The notes under the pieces are model-generated. The model saw only the letters and a list, made by a program, of their open reading frames with translations, did no database searches and was not told where the DNA came from. A stretch of DNA of 64,000 bases from UBA9676 sp963837105 (GTDB lineage Bacteria; Actinomycetota; Actinomycetes; Streptosporangiales; Streptosporangiaceae): contig CAWIMG010000026.1 in NCBI GenBank assembly GCA_963837105.1, forward strand, positions 248,001 to 312,000. The letters are read 5' to 3'. Shown one piece after another: positions 20,194-28,843 of the stretch. The position numbers and the translations under genes are program-made. Numbering within the stretch: the first letter of the stretch is position 1; each line of letters starts with the position of its first letter.

Positions 20194-22332
20194 GTGTCGC
20201 CTGGACGGCCCCGCAGTCCCGCCCGTGGCGGCACCGGCCATGCCCGGCACGCCGGCGGCCCCCGGTGGCGCCTGGCGGTGGCCGCCGGCGGAACCAGCCT
20301 GGCCCTGATCGCCGCTGCCTGCTCTGCGGGCAGCGGGCCGCCGCCGCGGCGGACCGCCTCGCCCGCCGCGCACTCCCCCGCGGCCAGTGCTCCGCCGGCC
20401 ACGGGCCCGCCGCAGGCCCTGCAGATCACGCCAGCGCCCTACCAGCTCCCGTGGGGGATCTCCGGCGAGGCGGTGCTCGCCTACGGCCGGGATCTGCTGC
20501 TCATCGGTGGCGTCAGCCAGCGGTCCGGCGCTGCCGCCGCGCTCACCCAGCTCAATCCGGTGACGGGCCGGACCACCGGGGCCCGGCTGGCCATCGCCAG
20601 CCACGACGCGGCCGGTGCATTGCTCGGTGGCCAGCCCTTCGTGTTCGGTGGCGGTGACACCGGCAGCATCGCAGCCGTCCAGTCGCTGCGCCCCGGTCAC
20701 ACCGCCGTCGTGGCCGGGCAGCTGCCGGGGCCACGCTCCGGCCTGTCCTCGGTCACCCTGGGCCCGGCCGCGTACCTCGCCGGCGGCCACGACGGCCCGG
20801 GCTACCCCGCCGCCGTGCTCAGCACCAGCAACGGCACAACATTCAGGACGGTCGCGAAGCTGCCCGTCCCCGTCCGGGACGCGGCGGTGGCCGGCACCGG
20901 GAACAACATCTGGGTATTCGGCGGCCAGACCCCGGCCGGGCCGACCACCAGCATCCAGCGGGTGAACATCACCACCGGCAAGGCGGCGGTCGCTGGTCAC
21001 CTGCCGGCCCCGCTTTCCGGGGCGGCCGCGTTCACCCTCGGCGGCCGTATTTTCCTCGCCGGCGGGCAGGGCGCCGGTACCGGCGCGGCCAGCCGGGCAG
21101 TGCTCGCCTTCGATCCGGCCCGCCACTCGGTCACGGCAGCGGGCACGCTGCCAGCCGGGGTCAGCGGCGCCGCCGCCGCGGTGATAGGCCGGACCGCCTT
21201 CCTCGTGGGCGGGTACGACGGTCACCGGCCGCTGCCCTCGGTCACCCAGCTGCGGCTGATCCCGGTCACGGCCGGTTTCTCCGCCGTGAACCCGGGCACC
21301 CCGGTCGATCCGCCGGGCGGTGCCGCCGGCGGCCAGGAGCTGGCCAGCGCCCCATGGCTGGGCGCCGCGCACGGCAAGGGTCACCTGGCGCCGGGCTCGG
21401 ACCCGTCGGTGCTGCCCGGGGACATCCTGATCGCCGACGACTGGAACAACCGGCTGCTCATCGTGGACCCGCAGGGGCGGGTACGGTGGCGTTTCCCTCG
21501 GCCCGGCGACCTGGCCAGGGGCCAGAGCTTCCTGCTGCCCGACGATGCGTTCTTCTCCCCCGACGGCAGGTACATCGTCGCCACCGAGGAGGAAGACTCG
21601 GTGATCAGCGTCATCAGCATCGCCAGGCACCGGATCGTGTACCGGTACGGAACGCCCGGCGTGCCGGGCAGCGCGGACAACTACCTGTCCAACCCGGACG
21701 ACGCGATGATGCTGCCGGACGGGAGCCTGCTCACCGCCGACATCAAGAACTGCCGCATCCTGGAGCTCGCACCGCCGTCGCGCCAGCTGCACCGGCCCCG
21801 CCGGATCATCGGCACACCCGGAGTCTGCGGGCACAACCCCCCGTACGCGTTCGGCAGCCCCAACGGGGCCTTCCCCACCACCAATGGCAGCTACCTGGTC
21901 ACCGAGATCAGCAGCGACTGGGTGACCCAGATGAGCCTGAGCGGCCGGGTGGCGTGGGCCACGCATCCGCCGGGGGTGGCCTACCCGTCGGACACCAACG
22001 AGGTGTACCCGGGCCGGTACCTGACCGCGGACTACTCACAGCCCGGGCAGGTGGTCGAGTTCAGCTCCAGCGGCCAGCTGCTGTGGCGGTTCGGCGGGCT
22101 CAACCACCCTTCCCTGGCCCTGCCGCTGCCGAACGGCGACATCCTCGTCAACGACGACTACAACGACCGGGTCATCGTCATCGACCCGCTCACCCACCGG
22201 ATCGTGTGGCAGTACGGGCACACGGGCGTCCCGGGGACCGCCCCCGGCTACCTCAACGATCCCGACGGCCTCGACCTCGTGCCGCCCGACTCGATGCTGA
22301 TCACGCACGCCCCCACCATGGGCCTGCCGTGA
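20194..22332 (+). CDS. Lipoprotein with Kelch and PQQ/NHL-like beta-propellers
   Basis: 712 residues. GTG 20194 follows AAGGAGGGA (20178-20186) and begins a signal peptide with a twin-basic start, a hydrophobic LAVAAGGTSLALIAAAC and Cys43 as a lipobox-like lipidation site, then a Pro/Ala/Ser linker. Residues ~75-370 form Kelch-type repeats (LLLIGGVSQRSG, FVFGGGDTG, IWVFGGQTP, IFLAGGQGAG, AFLVGGYDGHRPL). Residues ~405-700 form a second propeller with PQQ/NHL/arylsulfotransferase-like units (DILIADDWNNRLLIVDPQGRVRWRFP, WQYGHTGVPG). Likely anchored outside the membrane as a binding or recognition protein. A longer in-frame reading upstream to 18973 is spurious. No catalytic residues are recognised. 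Two unlike propellers joined in one lipoprotein is unusual. Confidence 0.8.
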   Translation: MSPGRPRSPARGGTGHARHAGGPRWRLAVAAGGTSLALIAAACSAGSGPPPRRTASPAAHSPAASAPPATGPPQALQITPAPYQLPWGISGEAVLAYGRDLLLIGGVSQRSGAAAALTQLNPVTGRTTGARLAIASHDAAGALLGGQPFVFGGGDTGSIAAVQSLRPGHTAVVAGQLPGPRSGLSSVTLGPAAYLAGGHDGPGYPAAVLSTSNGTTFRTVAKLPVPVRDAAVAGTGNNIWVFGGQTPAGPTTSIQRVNITTGKAAVAGHLPAPLSGAAAFTLGGRIFLAGGQGAGTGAASRAVLAFDPARHSVTAAGTLPAGVSGAAAAVIGRTAFLVGGYDGHRPLPSVTQLRLIPVTAGFSAVNPGTPVDPPGGAAGGQELASAPWLGAAHGKGHLAPGSDPSVLPGDILIADDWNNRLLIVDPQGRVRWRFPRPGDLARGQSFLLPDDAFFSPDGRYIVATEEEDSVISVISIARHRIVYRYGTPGVPGSADNYLSNPDDAMMLPDGSLLTADIKNCRILELAPPSRQLHRPRRIIGTPGVCGHNPPYAFGSPNGAFPTTNGSYLVTEISSDWVTQMSLSGRVAWATHPPGVAYPSDTNEVYPGRYLTADYSQPGQVVEFSSSGQLLWRFGGLNHPSLALPLPNGDILVNDDYNDRVIVIDPLTHRIVWQYGHTGVPGTAPGYLNDPDGLDLVPPDSMLITHAPTMGLP

Positions 22333-22368
22333 CCAGCCCCAGATAGACCGCGGGCTCCGGCACCCGGG

Positions 22369-22743
22369 TCAGCGTGCCGGATGCGCCATGGTGTCCAGCA
22401 CGGCCGTGATCGCCAGCATGAGCACAGGGTCCTGCCCGGGAGCCACCGCGACCCCATAGGTGTCAGCGGCCCGGAACCACTTCTTGGACACCTCGGCCAC
22501 CGTTGACCGGCCGTCCTCGATGGTGTACTCGTGGTCGACGATGTTGCCCTGGCTGTCTTCGAAGAGCAGCGTCTCCCGTACCCGCAGCGCCTTGCCGTCC
22601 ACCTTGAAGACCCGCTCGCCCTGGTCATTCTCGATCCAGTAGTCGTCGCCGATGGACACCAGCTTCTGGCGCATCTGGTAGTGCGTCGCGCCATCGCCAC
22701 CGCGGCGCTCCTCACGCCGCTCCTGCCGCCTCTCCCTGAACAC
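22369..22743 (-). CDS. LURP-one-related (LOR) family protein with internal deletion
   Basis: 124 residues. The start GTG 22743 follows GAGGAGGAC. After a charged RRQERREERR tail, the LOR/tubby-like barrel begins YQMRQKLVSIGDDYWIENDQ and FKVDGKALRVRETLLFEDSQGN. It then jumps directly to IVDHEYTIEDG, VSKKWFRAADTYGVAVAPGQD and a closing helix LMLAITAVLDTMA. In homologues known to me about 45 residues (a second strand set with a KKALISPLRDR-like segment) lie between EDxxGN and the IVDHEY strand. The loss is in frame, so a product may be made, but the barrel would miss several strands. Function of the family in bacteria is unknown; tubby-like folds bind lipids. Confidence 0.75.
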   Translation of the reverse strand: MFRERRQERREERRGGDGATHYQMRQKLVSIGDDYWIENDQGERVFKVDGKALRVRETLLFEDSQGNIVDHEYTIEDGRSTVAEVSKKWFRAADTYGVAVAPGQDPVLMLAITAVLDTMAHPAR

Positions 22744-22789
22744 ATGTCCTCCTCACGGTTTGGCTCGGCCGGGTTCGCGGTGCCAGCCG

Positions 22790-24082
22790 TTAAGTACCCG
22801 CTGCCTGCTCGATGAGGTCAGCGGCCGCGCGGACGCCCCCGCGCCGCTGGATCGTAGCCGCGGCAGCTGCCAGCCGGGCCCGCAGGCCGCTGTCGCCGAG
22901 CAGACGGCGAAGCGCGGCGTGCATCTGGATGTCAGTGAACCGGTAGGTGTCGAGCCGGGCGCCCAGGCCTAGTTCCTGCACCCGTTGCGCGTTGTCGTGC
23001 TGGTCCCAGAACAGCGGCAGCACGATCATCGGCTTGCCGAAGTGCAGGCATTCGGTGACCGTGTTGTTGCCGCCATGAGTGATCACCAGGTCGCAGAGCG
23101 GGATGACCGAGGTCTGCGGCAGGAACTCGGCGCCGGCCATGTTGGCGGCCAGGTCGATCTGGTCGTGCAGCGGTCCCATGGACACGATGTAACGGCAGGG
23201 GGTCCCGGACAGGCAGTTGATCACCCGCTGCATCAGCTGCACATCCGCCGACCCGAGTGACCCGAGCGAGAAGTAGATCAGCGCTCCGTCGCCGCCGGCG
23301 AGCGCCGCGGGCAGGGTGAACTTCTCATCCGTTCCCCGCACCGAGGAGTTGACCCGGTGCCAGGACGGCCCCAGCGGCCGGCTGCGCCGGTAATCGGCCA
23401 GCTCCGGGTAGATGTACAGGTTGACCGCGCCTTCGTGGATGAACTCCAGATCGGGCAGGGGTGGCGCCCCCTGCCCGGTCACCCAGCCGTTGAACTCGGC
23501 CCACACCGGCCGGTGCACCCGCTCATATTCGTCGCGGAACGCCTGCCAGCCTTCCGGGCCGGCGCTGGGGTAGCCGGAGAACGGCGGCGGGATGGCCGGA
23601 TCGGGGAGCTCCAGCGGGTTGCAGGACACGATCCGCACGAACGGCACCCCCGCGGTGAGCAGCGCCGGAAACGCCACCACGTTGTCCTCGACGATCACAT
23701 CCGGCCGGGTCCGCTCGATGACCTCGGTGAGCTGCTGCTGGCAGTACCGCGCGCCGCCGATCAGCTCCTCCCACACCGGCCTGATGAACCCCGCTAGCTG
23801 CTCGATCGTCGGCTTGCGGAACTGCGGCGCTGTGTCGCGGATGAAGTCCTTCCAGAACTGGCCGGCATCCTGGCCGTCCGCGCCCGCTGGCGCCGGGGGC
23901 GCCAGGCCCACCAGTTCCTCCGTAAACCCCAGCGGCTCGAGCCGCCCCCGCCATGAGGCTTCCGCCGCGAATACCACCCGGTGCCCCCGGCGGCGCAGTA
24001 CGTCACCGATGCCGATGCAGTTGTTCGTCGGCCCGTACGCGCTCTCGGGCATGAACAAGATCGTCAGCGCCCGCTGGGTCAT
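22790..24082 (-). CDS. Family 1 glycosyltransferase (MGT/macrolide type)
   Basis: 430 residues, GT-B fold. The N-terminal acceptor domain starts LTILFMPESAYGPTNNCIGIGDVLRRRGHRVVFAAEASW. The C-terminal nucleotide-sugar domain has LIYFSLGSLGSADVQLMQ, FLPQTSVIPLCDLVITHGGNNTVTECLHFGKPMIVLPLFWDQHDNAQRV, the PSPG-like donor site with HGGNNTVTE and the terminal DQHDN. ATG 24082 is preferred because AGGAG lies six bases upstream; an in-frame GTG at 24097 overlaps that site. Such enzymes glycosylate lipids, polyketides or other small hydrophobic acceptors. It is isolated here, with no acceptor-biosynthesis genes nearby. Confidence 0.88.
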   Translation of the reverse strand: MTQRALTILFMPESAYGPTNNCIGIGDVLRRRGHRVVFAAEASWRGRLEPLGFTEELVGLAPPAPAGADGQDAGQFWKDFIRDTAPQFRKPTIEQLAGFIRPVWEELIGGARYCQQQLTEVIERTRPDVIVEDNVVAFPALLTAGVPFVRIVSCNPLELPDPAIPPPFSGYPSAGPEGWQAFRDEYERVHRPVWAEFNGWVTGQGAPPLPDLEFIHEGAVNLYIYPELADYRRSRPLGPSWHRVNSSVRGTDEKFTLPAALAGGDGALIYFSLGSLGSADVQLMQRVINCLSGTPCRYIVSMGPLHDQIDLAANMAGAEFLPQTSVIPLCDLVITHGGNNTVTECLHFGKPMIVLPLFWDQHDNAQRVQELGLGARLDTYRFTDIQMHAALRRLLGDSGLRARLAAAAATIQRRGGVRAAADLIEQAAGT

Positions 24083-24251
24083 GGTCACTCCTGTCACGCA
24101 CCCGGAAACTCAGCCTGGCAGACCGAACTCGTGTTGCCAGGGTCTTTCGTCACCTACCCGGCAGCTGGCTGCGAGCTCGGACCTGGCTGGCCACAGCCGG
24201 CCCGGATGTCGTCGCTGTCGAGGGTGCCGGCCCCCCAGGCCGGCTCAGCAG

Positions 24252-25859
24252 GTGAGCCCCGCGCAGCTCGCGGCGGCCGTCGCCTCGCTGAGCACGGCAT
24301 CCGGTGTGACCGCTCACAGCGGGCCCTATCCCGTCACAGATAGCGTCATCCGGTTCCGGGGGCACGCTGTGGACGTGGTGGCCGAAGGGCGAGACCGGGC
24401 CCCCGCCTCGGTAGACCAGCCCAAACTGACCCAAGGGAGCTGGATCCGCCCCGGCGCGGTGGTGATCGAGCGTGGCTTCGCGAATGCCCTTGGCATTCAC
24501 GCCGGCGACACTGTCCGCTTGGGAAGCCGGTCGTTCCGGGTGGCCGGGATCGCCGTGACGGCTGCCGTCCCGCCCTATCCCAGCAGCCTGTGCCACATCG
24601 TCTGCCCCTTCGCCGTCCACATGGGAAGCTTCGGAGTCCCGAACATGGGTCTCGTGTGGCTCAGCCGCTCGGCCGTGTCAGGTATTGCCGGGCCGGGCAG
24701 CAACATCGCCTACCTCCTCAACCTGAAGCTGGCGAACCCCGCACAGGCTCCGGCCTTCGCGGCTCAGCATCCGGGCACCTTTTCCTGGCAGAGCATCCAG
24801 AGCGCGATCAACGCCCTGATCGGGATCGAGCAGGTGGCCTTGGCGTTCGGCGGATGGCTGATTGGCCTGCTTGCCCTCGCCGGACTCGGTGTCCTCGTCG
24901 GCCGGCGGATGACCGAGCAGGCGAGGCGGATCGGGCTCCTCAAAGCCGTCGGCGCGGCCCCCATGATGGTGGCGGGAGTACTGCTCTTGGAGCACATCGC
25001 TTTGGCCCTGGCCGCCGCCGTCGTCGGGCTGGTAGCGGGATGGCTGATCGCACCCCTGCTCACTGGCACCGGGGCGGGCCTGGTCGGTGCGCCCGGCGCA
25101 CCCTCTGTCAGCATGCCGACCGTCATCATCATCACCGTGATCGCCCTGGCGGTCGCCACTGTCTCATCACTTGTCCCCGCCATCCGGGCCGCCCGCACCA
25201 GCACTGTCACCGCTCTCGCCGACGCACCGCGCGTGCCTCCCCGCAGGCCAATGCTCACCGCTGTTTCGGCGCTCCTGCCCGTGCCGCTTCTCCTGGCCTT
25301 GCGTCAGCTCTCACGCCGGCCCCGACGTGCTCTGCTCAACGCCATCAGCATCGCCGTTACTGTCACCGGCATCGTTGCCATCCTCGCCAACTATGCCCAC
25401 GTCTCAACCGCCAACCTCACCATCAGCAACCTGAAGGCCGGCCGGGTCGACGAGCTGACGGCGATGATCACCGTGATGCTGATCATCCTTGCCGCGGTGA
25501 ATACCACCTTCATCGCCTGGGCGACCGCCGCCGACGGCAGATTCTCCTCCGCCCTGGAGCGAGCGCTCGGAGCGACGGCAGGACAGGTGACCGCCGGTCT
25601 CTCGATGACAGCGCTGCTCCCTGCCCTGCCTGGCGCCATCATCGGGATACCGCTGGGCATAGGGGCCTACCACCTTCTCGCTTCAGGCACTCCCCTGTCC
25701 GTGCCGCCCGCGTGGCAGCTCGCTGGGGTATTCCTGGCAACCCTGCTTGCGGTCACTGTTCTTACCGCCATCCCATCCAGGCTCAGTGCGCGGCGCCCCC
25801 GGCACAGATACTGCAAACCGAATAGGCCACACTCGCCGGCTATTTCCCGCGGGAGCTGA
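24252..25859 (+). pseudogene. FtsX-like ABC permease, 5'-truncated and frameshifted
   Basis: The C-terminal ~530 residues of a fused FtsX/MacB-type permease: a periplasmic segment (RPGAVVIERGFANALGI, DTVRLGSRSFRVAGIAV), three helices with GRRMTEQARRIGLLKAVGAAP, a second permease half (LRQLSRRPRRALLNAISIAVTVTGIVAIL), and ALERALGATAGQVTAGLSMTALLPALPGAIIG. The usual first membrane helix is missing. In the next frame upstream (about 24170-24240) the family-like WLATAGPDVVAVEGAG is readable, and it joins this frame if one base is restored in the C6 run near 24230. Further upstream no helix or start is found before the divergent GT1 gene. No partner ATPase is adjacent. Probably non-functional. Confidence 0.72.
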
Positions 25860-26259
25860 GCCAGGCCGCCGCCCGGGCGGGTGATGCCCGGGCGAGCCAG
25901 GCGTCCTGGATGACTTCGGACAGTTCTCGCACCGAGAGCTCGCCGATCCGGCTCGCACGCACCAGCACGGATGGGTGACCGTCGAAGTGAGGGGTGGTGA
26001 AGAAGGGCGAGCCCGGATCCTGGACCAGTGCCTGCTTGTCAGACTCCGATGGCACCCAGAACATGATCACGTCGGGGTAACGTTCGCCGGTCTGAGGGTC
26101 AATGGCGTCGGGGCGGGGGTTGCGGAAGAACACAAACGATTTGCCGCCCACCTGGTAGACGGGATTTCCCAGCGGGCCATGGATCACCCTGACGTGAGGC
26201 ATGCGCATGGCCAGGCCGTGGACGTCCTCGACTCGCGCGGGACGCGCGTGCGCCGGCAT
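25840..26259 (-). CDS. MmcQ/YjbR-family protein
   Basis: 139 residues. The fold's marks are HGLAMRMPHVRVIHGPLGNPVYQVGGKSFVFFRNPR (strand with the FVFFR core), ERYPDVIMFWVPSESDKQALVQD, FFTTPHFDGHPSVLVRASRIG and a terminal ELSEVIQDAWLARASPARA helix. YjbR proteins have a double-wing DNA-binding-like fold, but their cellular role is not settled. ATG 26259 (MPAHARPARVEDV) places the first helix correctly; the frame upstream is spurious. The last 20 bases overlap the convergent FtsX-like gene. No operon partner. Confidence 0.8.
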   Translation of the reverse strand: MPAHARPARVEDVHGLAMRMPHVRVIHGPLGNPVYQVGGKSFVFFRNPRPDAIDPQTGERYPDVIMFWVPSESDKQALVQDPGSPFFTTPHFDGHPSVLVRASRIGELSVRELSEVIQDAWLARASPARAAAWLSSRGK

Positions 26260-26300
26260 GGGCAATATCGTAAGCGGGGATAGCCTTCCAGCGGCTGCGC

Positions 26301-26468
26301 TTATAAGCGCTTCAGGAACCTGACATAGAATGCCGCGAATACCAGGACGATTCCGACGTTTACCAGCAGCCGCGCCCAGAAGTGGTGCCGGAAGAACAGG
26401 ATGTCCACGCCGACTATGACGGCGATCATCACGAGCACGTACAGCACGGCGGCGGCTGCCCTTCCCAC
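26301..26468 (-). CDS. Small two-helix membrane protein (55 aa)
   Basis: A frame too short for usual cut-offs reads GTG 26468 to TAA 26301. The product has an Ala-rich start, a first helix VLYVLVMIAVIVGVDILFF, a short polar turn RHHFWAR, and a second helix LLVNVGIVLVFAAFYVRF ending KRL. The hydrophobic pattern is sharp, codon third positions are G/C as in its neighbours, and I recall similar ~55-60-residue proteins in actinobacteria. No clear ribosome site precedes the GTG, so the start could be a few codons off. The protein lies 41 bases upstream of the YjbR start on the same strand and may share its promoter. Function unknown. Confidence 0.65.
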   Translation of the reverse strand: MGRAAAAVLYVLVMIAVIVGVDILFFRHHFWARLLVNVGIVLVFAAFYVRFLKRL

Positions 26469-26615
26469 CGTTTCGTTCTACTCTGCGCGGCACAGTGGAG
26501 CAAGCGCGGCCCGCGAGCGCATCAGCCTTACCCGGCGCGCCGCGTTGATGCTGCCCGCCGGTCACGCCGTGAACCTGACAGACCAGCCAGCTGCGGGGGG
26601 TGGCATGCTGCGGCT

Positions 26616-27044
26616 GTGACTTTCTCCCGCCGTTTGGTGACCTCCGGCTCGCCACTTGAACCCGAAATTGGCTTCTCCCGTGCCGTGCGCGCCGGGCCAT
26701 ACGTCTGCGTGGCCGGGACCGCGCCGATCGCCGAGGGCGGTGGCACCGCTGCCCCCGGTGACGTCTACGCACAGTCGGTCCGCTGCCTCGACATCGCCGA
26801 ACAAGCACTCCGGGAAGCAGGCGCCGCGCTGACGGATGTGGTCCGCACCCGGGTGATGCTCACCGACATCCGGCAGTGGCAGCAAGCCGCCCGTGCGCAT
26901 GCGGAGCGATTCGCCCGGGTCCGGCCAGCCTGCACCTTCGTCGAAGTGTCACGCTTCGTCGACCCGCAATGGCTGGTGGAGTTCGAGGTGGACGCGATCG
27001 TCCCGGATCAGCCCGCCACGTCGCCCACGGCTGCCGGTTCCTAA
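26616..27044 (+). CDS. RidA/YjgF/YER057c family enamine deaminase-like protein
   Basis: 142 residues. The N-terminal RLVTSGSPLEPEIGFSRAVRAGPYVCVAGTAPI, the helix YAQSVRCLDIAEQALREAGAALTDVVRTRVMLTD and the C-terminal RPACTFVEVSRFVDPQWLVEFEVDAIV match the family. The conserved Arg of canonical RidA (in the R-TRVMLTD/RP region) is present as part of VVRTRVMLT. Canonical RidA hydrolyses reactive 2-aminoacrylate released by PLP enzymes; paralogues have other substrates. GTG 26616 (VTFSRRL) is chosen because upstream in-frame sequence lacks family similarity. Confidence 0.82.
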   Translation: MTFSRRLVTSGSPLEPEIGFSRAVRAGPYVCVAGTAPIAEGGGTAAPGDVYAQSVRCLDIAEQALREAGAALTDVVRTRVMLTDIRQWQQAARAHAERFARVRPACTFVEVSRFVDPQWLVEFEVDAIVPDQPATSPTAAGS

Positions 27045-27077
27045 CCCGGTACGGGACTCGGGGCCCGGCTGCTGCGG

Positions 27078-27518
27078 TCAGTTGATATCGAACTCGTTGC
27101 CTTCGGGATCCCTCATCCCGACCGCGTAGTGGTCGAGCCCTTCCCCGGCCAATGCGCCGGTGATGGTGGCGCCCAGGCGGGCCAGCCGGCCTTCGGCGTT
27201 GACTCGCTTCCTGCGAGCCTCGATCGGGTCCGTCCACTCGCCGCTGGCGCGGATGTCCAGGTGCAACCGGTTCTTGACCGTCTTTGCATTGGGGACGGCA
27301 TGGAACCAGATGACCGGCCCGTGGCCCTGCGGATCGCCGATCCTGTCCGCCCCCTCGGCCAGATCCTCCTCGGGCACTCCACGCTCCCGGTAGAAGTCGT
27401 TCCAGGTAGCGAACCCGGCCGGGACCGGCGCGAGCTCATATCCCAGCGCGGCGGCCCAGAACCGGGCTAGCCGGTCCGGGTCGGCACAGTCGATCACCAG
27501 CTGAAAACGGACAGGCAC
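27078..27518 (-). CDS. VOC/glyoxalase-like domain protein
   Basis: 146 residues forming one glyoxalase_6-type unit: FQLVIDCADPDRLARFWAAALGYE at the start, GDPQGHGPVIWFHAVPNAKTVKNRLHLDI in the middle, and DHYAVGMRDPEGNEFDIN at the end. The His in NRLHLDI and Glu in EGNEFDIN are the usual metal or pseudo-metal positions. ATG 27518 follows GGGAGGACACCGGTGCC. Members act as lyases, dioxygenases or binding proteins (some give bleomycin-type resistance), so no substrate is proposed. It is convergent with RidA. Confidence 0.8.
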   Translation of the reverse strand: MPVRFQLVIDCADPDRLARFWAAALGYELAPVPAGFATWNDFYRERGVPEEDLAEGADRIGDPQGHGPVIWFHAVPNAKTVKNRLHLDIRASGEWTDPIEARRKRVNAEGRLARLGATITGALAGEGLDHYAVGMRDPEGNEFDIN

Positions 27519-27665
27519 CGGTGTCCTCCCTAGCCCGCTCGGGTAGCTACCGGCATCCTGGCAGATGCCTCAGACGGTGACGTCAGAGCCGGGGCCCCCG
27601 CCCGGACCGCTCGTCATAGAGCCAGGCATCCTTCCTTGCGCGAGTGCCATCGGACCCCAGGCTGG

Positions 27666-27983
27666 TCACGCGCTGGCTCTGCGCTCCGCATGGGTCGGCG
27701 CGAAATGCTGGGGAAACGCCAAGTTGCGGCACCGCTGATGGCGCATTGCGCCGCAGACAGGGCATTCAGACCGGCTCACCGCCGGTTCCAGCCGGGCGAG
27801 GGTGTCGGCGTCCAGCTTGGGAGGCTCGGGGTGAGCGGGAAGCCTCAGCCCCCCACGCAGCGCCAGTTCGGACACGAAACGCTTGTACTCGGGTTCGCAC
27901 TCATCGCACCGGCAGCCTCGTGCCCAGGCCAGCACTGTGCCATGCGGCGGCAGCGAGGGCGGCAGGTTGCTCCATGCGGTCAT
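27666..27983 (-). CDS. Small cysteine-rich (putative zinc-binding) protein
   Basis: 105 residues with two Cys clusters: HGTVLAWARGCRCDECEPEY near residues 14-33 and RSECPVCGAMRHQRCR near residues 71-86. The first resembles an HGTxxxYxxGCRCxxC motif seen in short actinobacterial and phage proteins. The second is a CPxC...C zinc-knuckle-like pair. Zinc binding is inferred from spacing. ATG 27983 is the only plausible start. Nothing nearby suggests a function. Confidence 0.55.
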   Translation of the reverse strand: MTAWSNLPPSLPPHGTVLAWARGCRCDECEPEYKRFVSELALRGGLRLPAHPEPPKLDADTLARLEPAVSRSECPVCGAMRHQRCRNLAFPQHFAPTHAERRASA

Positions 27984-28086
27984 ATCTCCACGGTAAGGCA
28001 GCGGTCTGCCCGGCTGGCACTACGAGGTGATAGGGGGATCTGCGCCGGACGCGGCCGCGTGGAATGCGCGCCGCTGCCTCTCATCT

Positions 28087-28830
28087 TCAGGCCGGTGAGG
28101 TGACCGCCCGGTCAAGATGCCGGGTGAAGAACCGGGCCGCGTCGTCCACCTCGAACCATGGGACACCGGCGTGCCCGCCCAGATTGGCGTGCAGCGTCTT
28201 CTCCCTGGTGCCGAAGGCGTCGAACAGGTCCAGGGCCGGCTGCCGCTCCATCCCTTCGTCGTCCCACTGCAGCAGGAACTGCAGCGGAATGGTGACCTGC
28301 CGGGCCGCCTCGCGCAGGGTGTGGGGCACGAAACCCCCGGCGAAGAAAACGGCGGCCGAGATGTGCGGCTCGACCAGCGCCAGCCGAATGCCGATGGCGG
28401 TCATTCCCTCATACCCGACCGGGCCGCCGATCTCGGGCAGCGAAAGGAGGGCGTCCAGGGTGGTCCGCCATTCCGGGACCGCCCTTTCGACCAGCGGGAC
28501 GATGAAGGCGTCGACGATCTCGTCGACCGGCTCGCCGGCCTCCATCGCCCGGCGGAGGTCGGCGCGGGCCTGCTCGTCGACGGCGGAACGGGGCCGGTCA
28601 CCGTGCCCGGGGGCGTCGATGGCCGCCGCCGCGAAGCCGTACTCCGCCGCGTAGTGCCGGGCCCGGGCCACCAGCCGCGGGTGCTGCTTGTGCAAGCCGC
28701 CGCTATGGCCGCTCAGGATCAGCGGGGCCGGTGCGGATCCAGGCGTCCACAGGACGCCGGGGATCTCGCCGAGGGTGAATTCGCGCTCGAGGACGCCGTC
28801 GTCGAGGCGCAGTTCAGAAGTGAATCGCAT
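28087..28830 (-). CDS. Alpha/beta hydrolase (dienelactone-hydrolase-like), nucleophile Ser apparently replaced by Thr
   Basis: 247 residues. The fold's oxyanion region is LILSGHSGGLHKQHP. AAAIDAPGHGDR follows strand 4, and the expected nucleophile elbow reads GPVGYEGMTAIGIRLALVEP, where relatives usually have G-x-S-x-G. Here Thr occupies that place. The acid is likely in LQFLLQWDDEGMERQ, and the His is in NLGGHAGVPWFEVDDAARFF. The product may therefore be weak or non-catalytic. ATG 28830 (MRFTSELRLDDG) follows CGAAAGG. A strong inverted repeat begins 14 bases upstream and a short well-initiated ORF lies before that, suggesting expression control. Confidence 0.75.
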   Translation of the reverse strand: MRFTSELRLDDGVLEREFTLGEIPGVLWTPGSAPAPLILSGHSGGLHKQHPRLVARARHYAAEYGFAAAAIDAPGHGDRPRSAVDEQARADLRRAMEAGEPVDEIVDAFIVPLVERAVPEWRTTLDALLSLPEIGGPVGYEGMTAIGIRLALVEPHISAAVFFAGGFVPHTLREAARQVTIPLQFLLQWDDEGMERQPALDLFDAFGTREKTLHANLGGHAGVPWFEVDDAARFFTRHLDRAVTSPA

Positions 28831-28843
28831 GGCCGTGCCTTTC

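Noticed and set aside
27583..27765. 60-codon minus-strand frame overlapping the cysteine-rich protein gene
   Set aside because: It has no ribosome site or motif and is out of frame with the better-supported 105-aa gene on the same strand.
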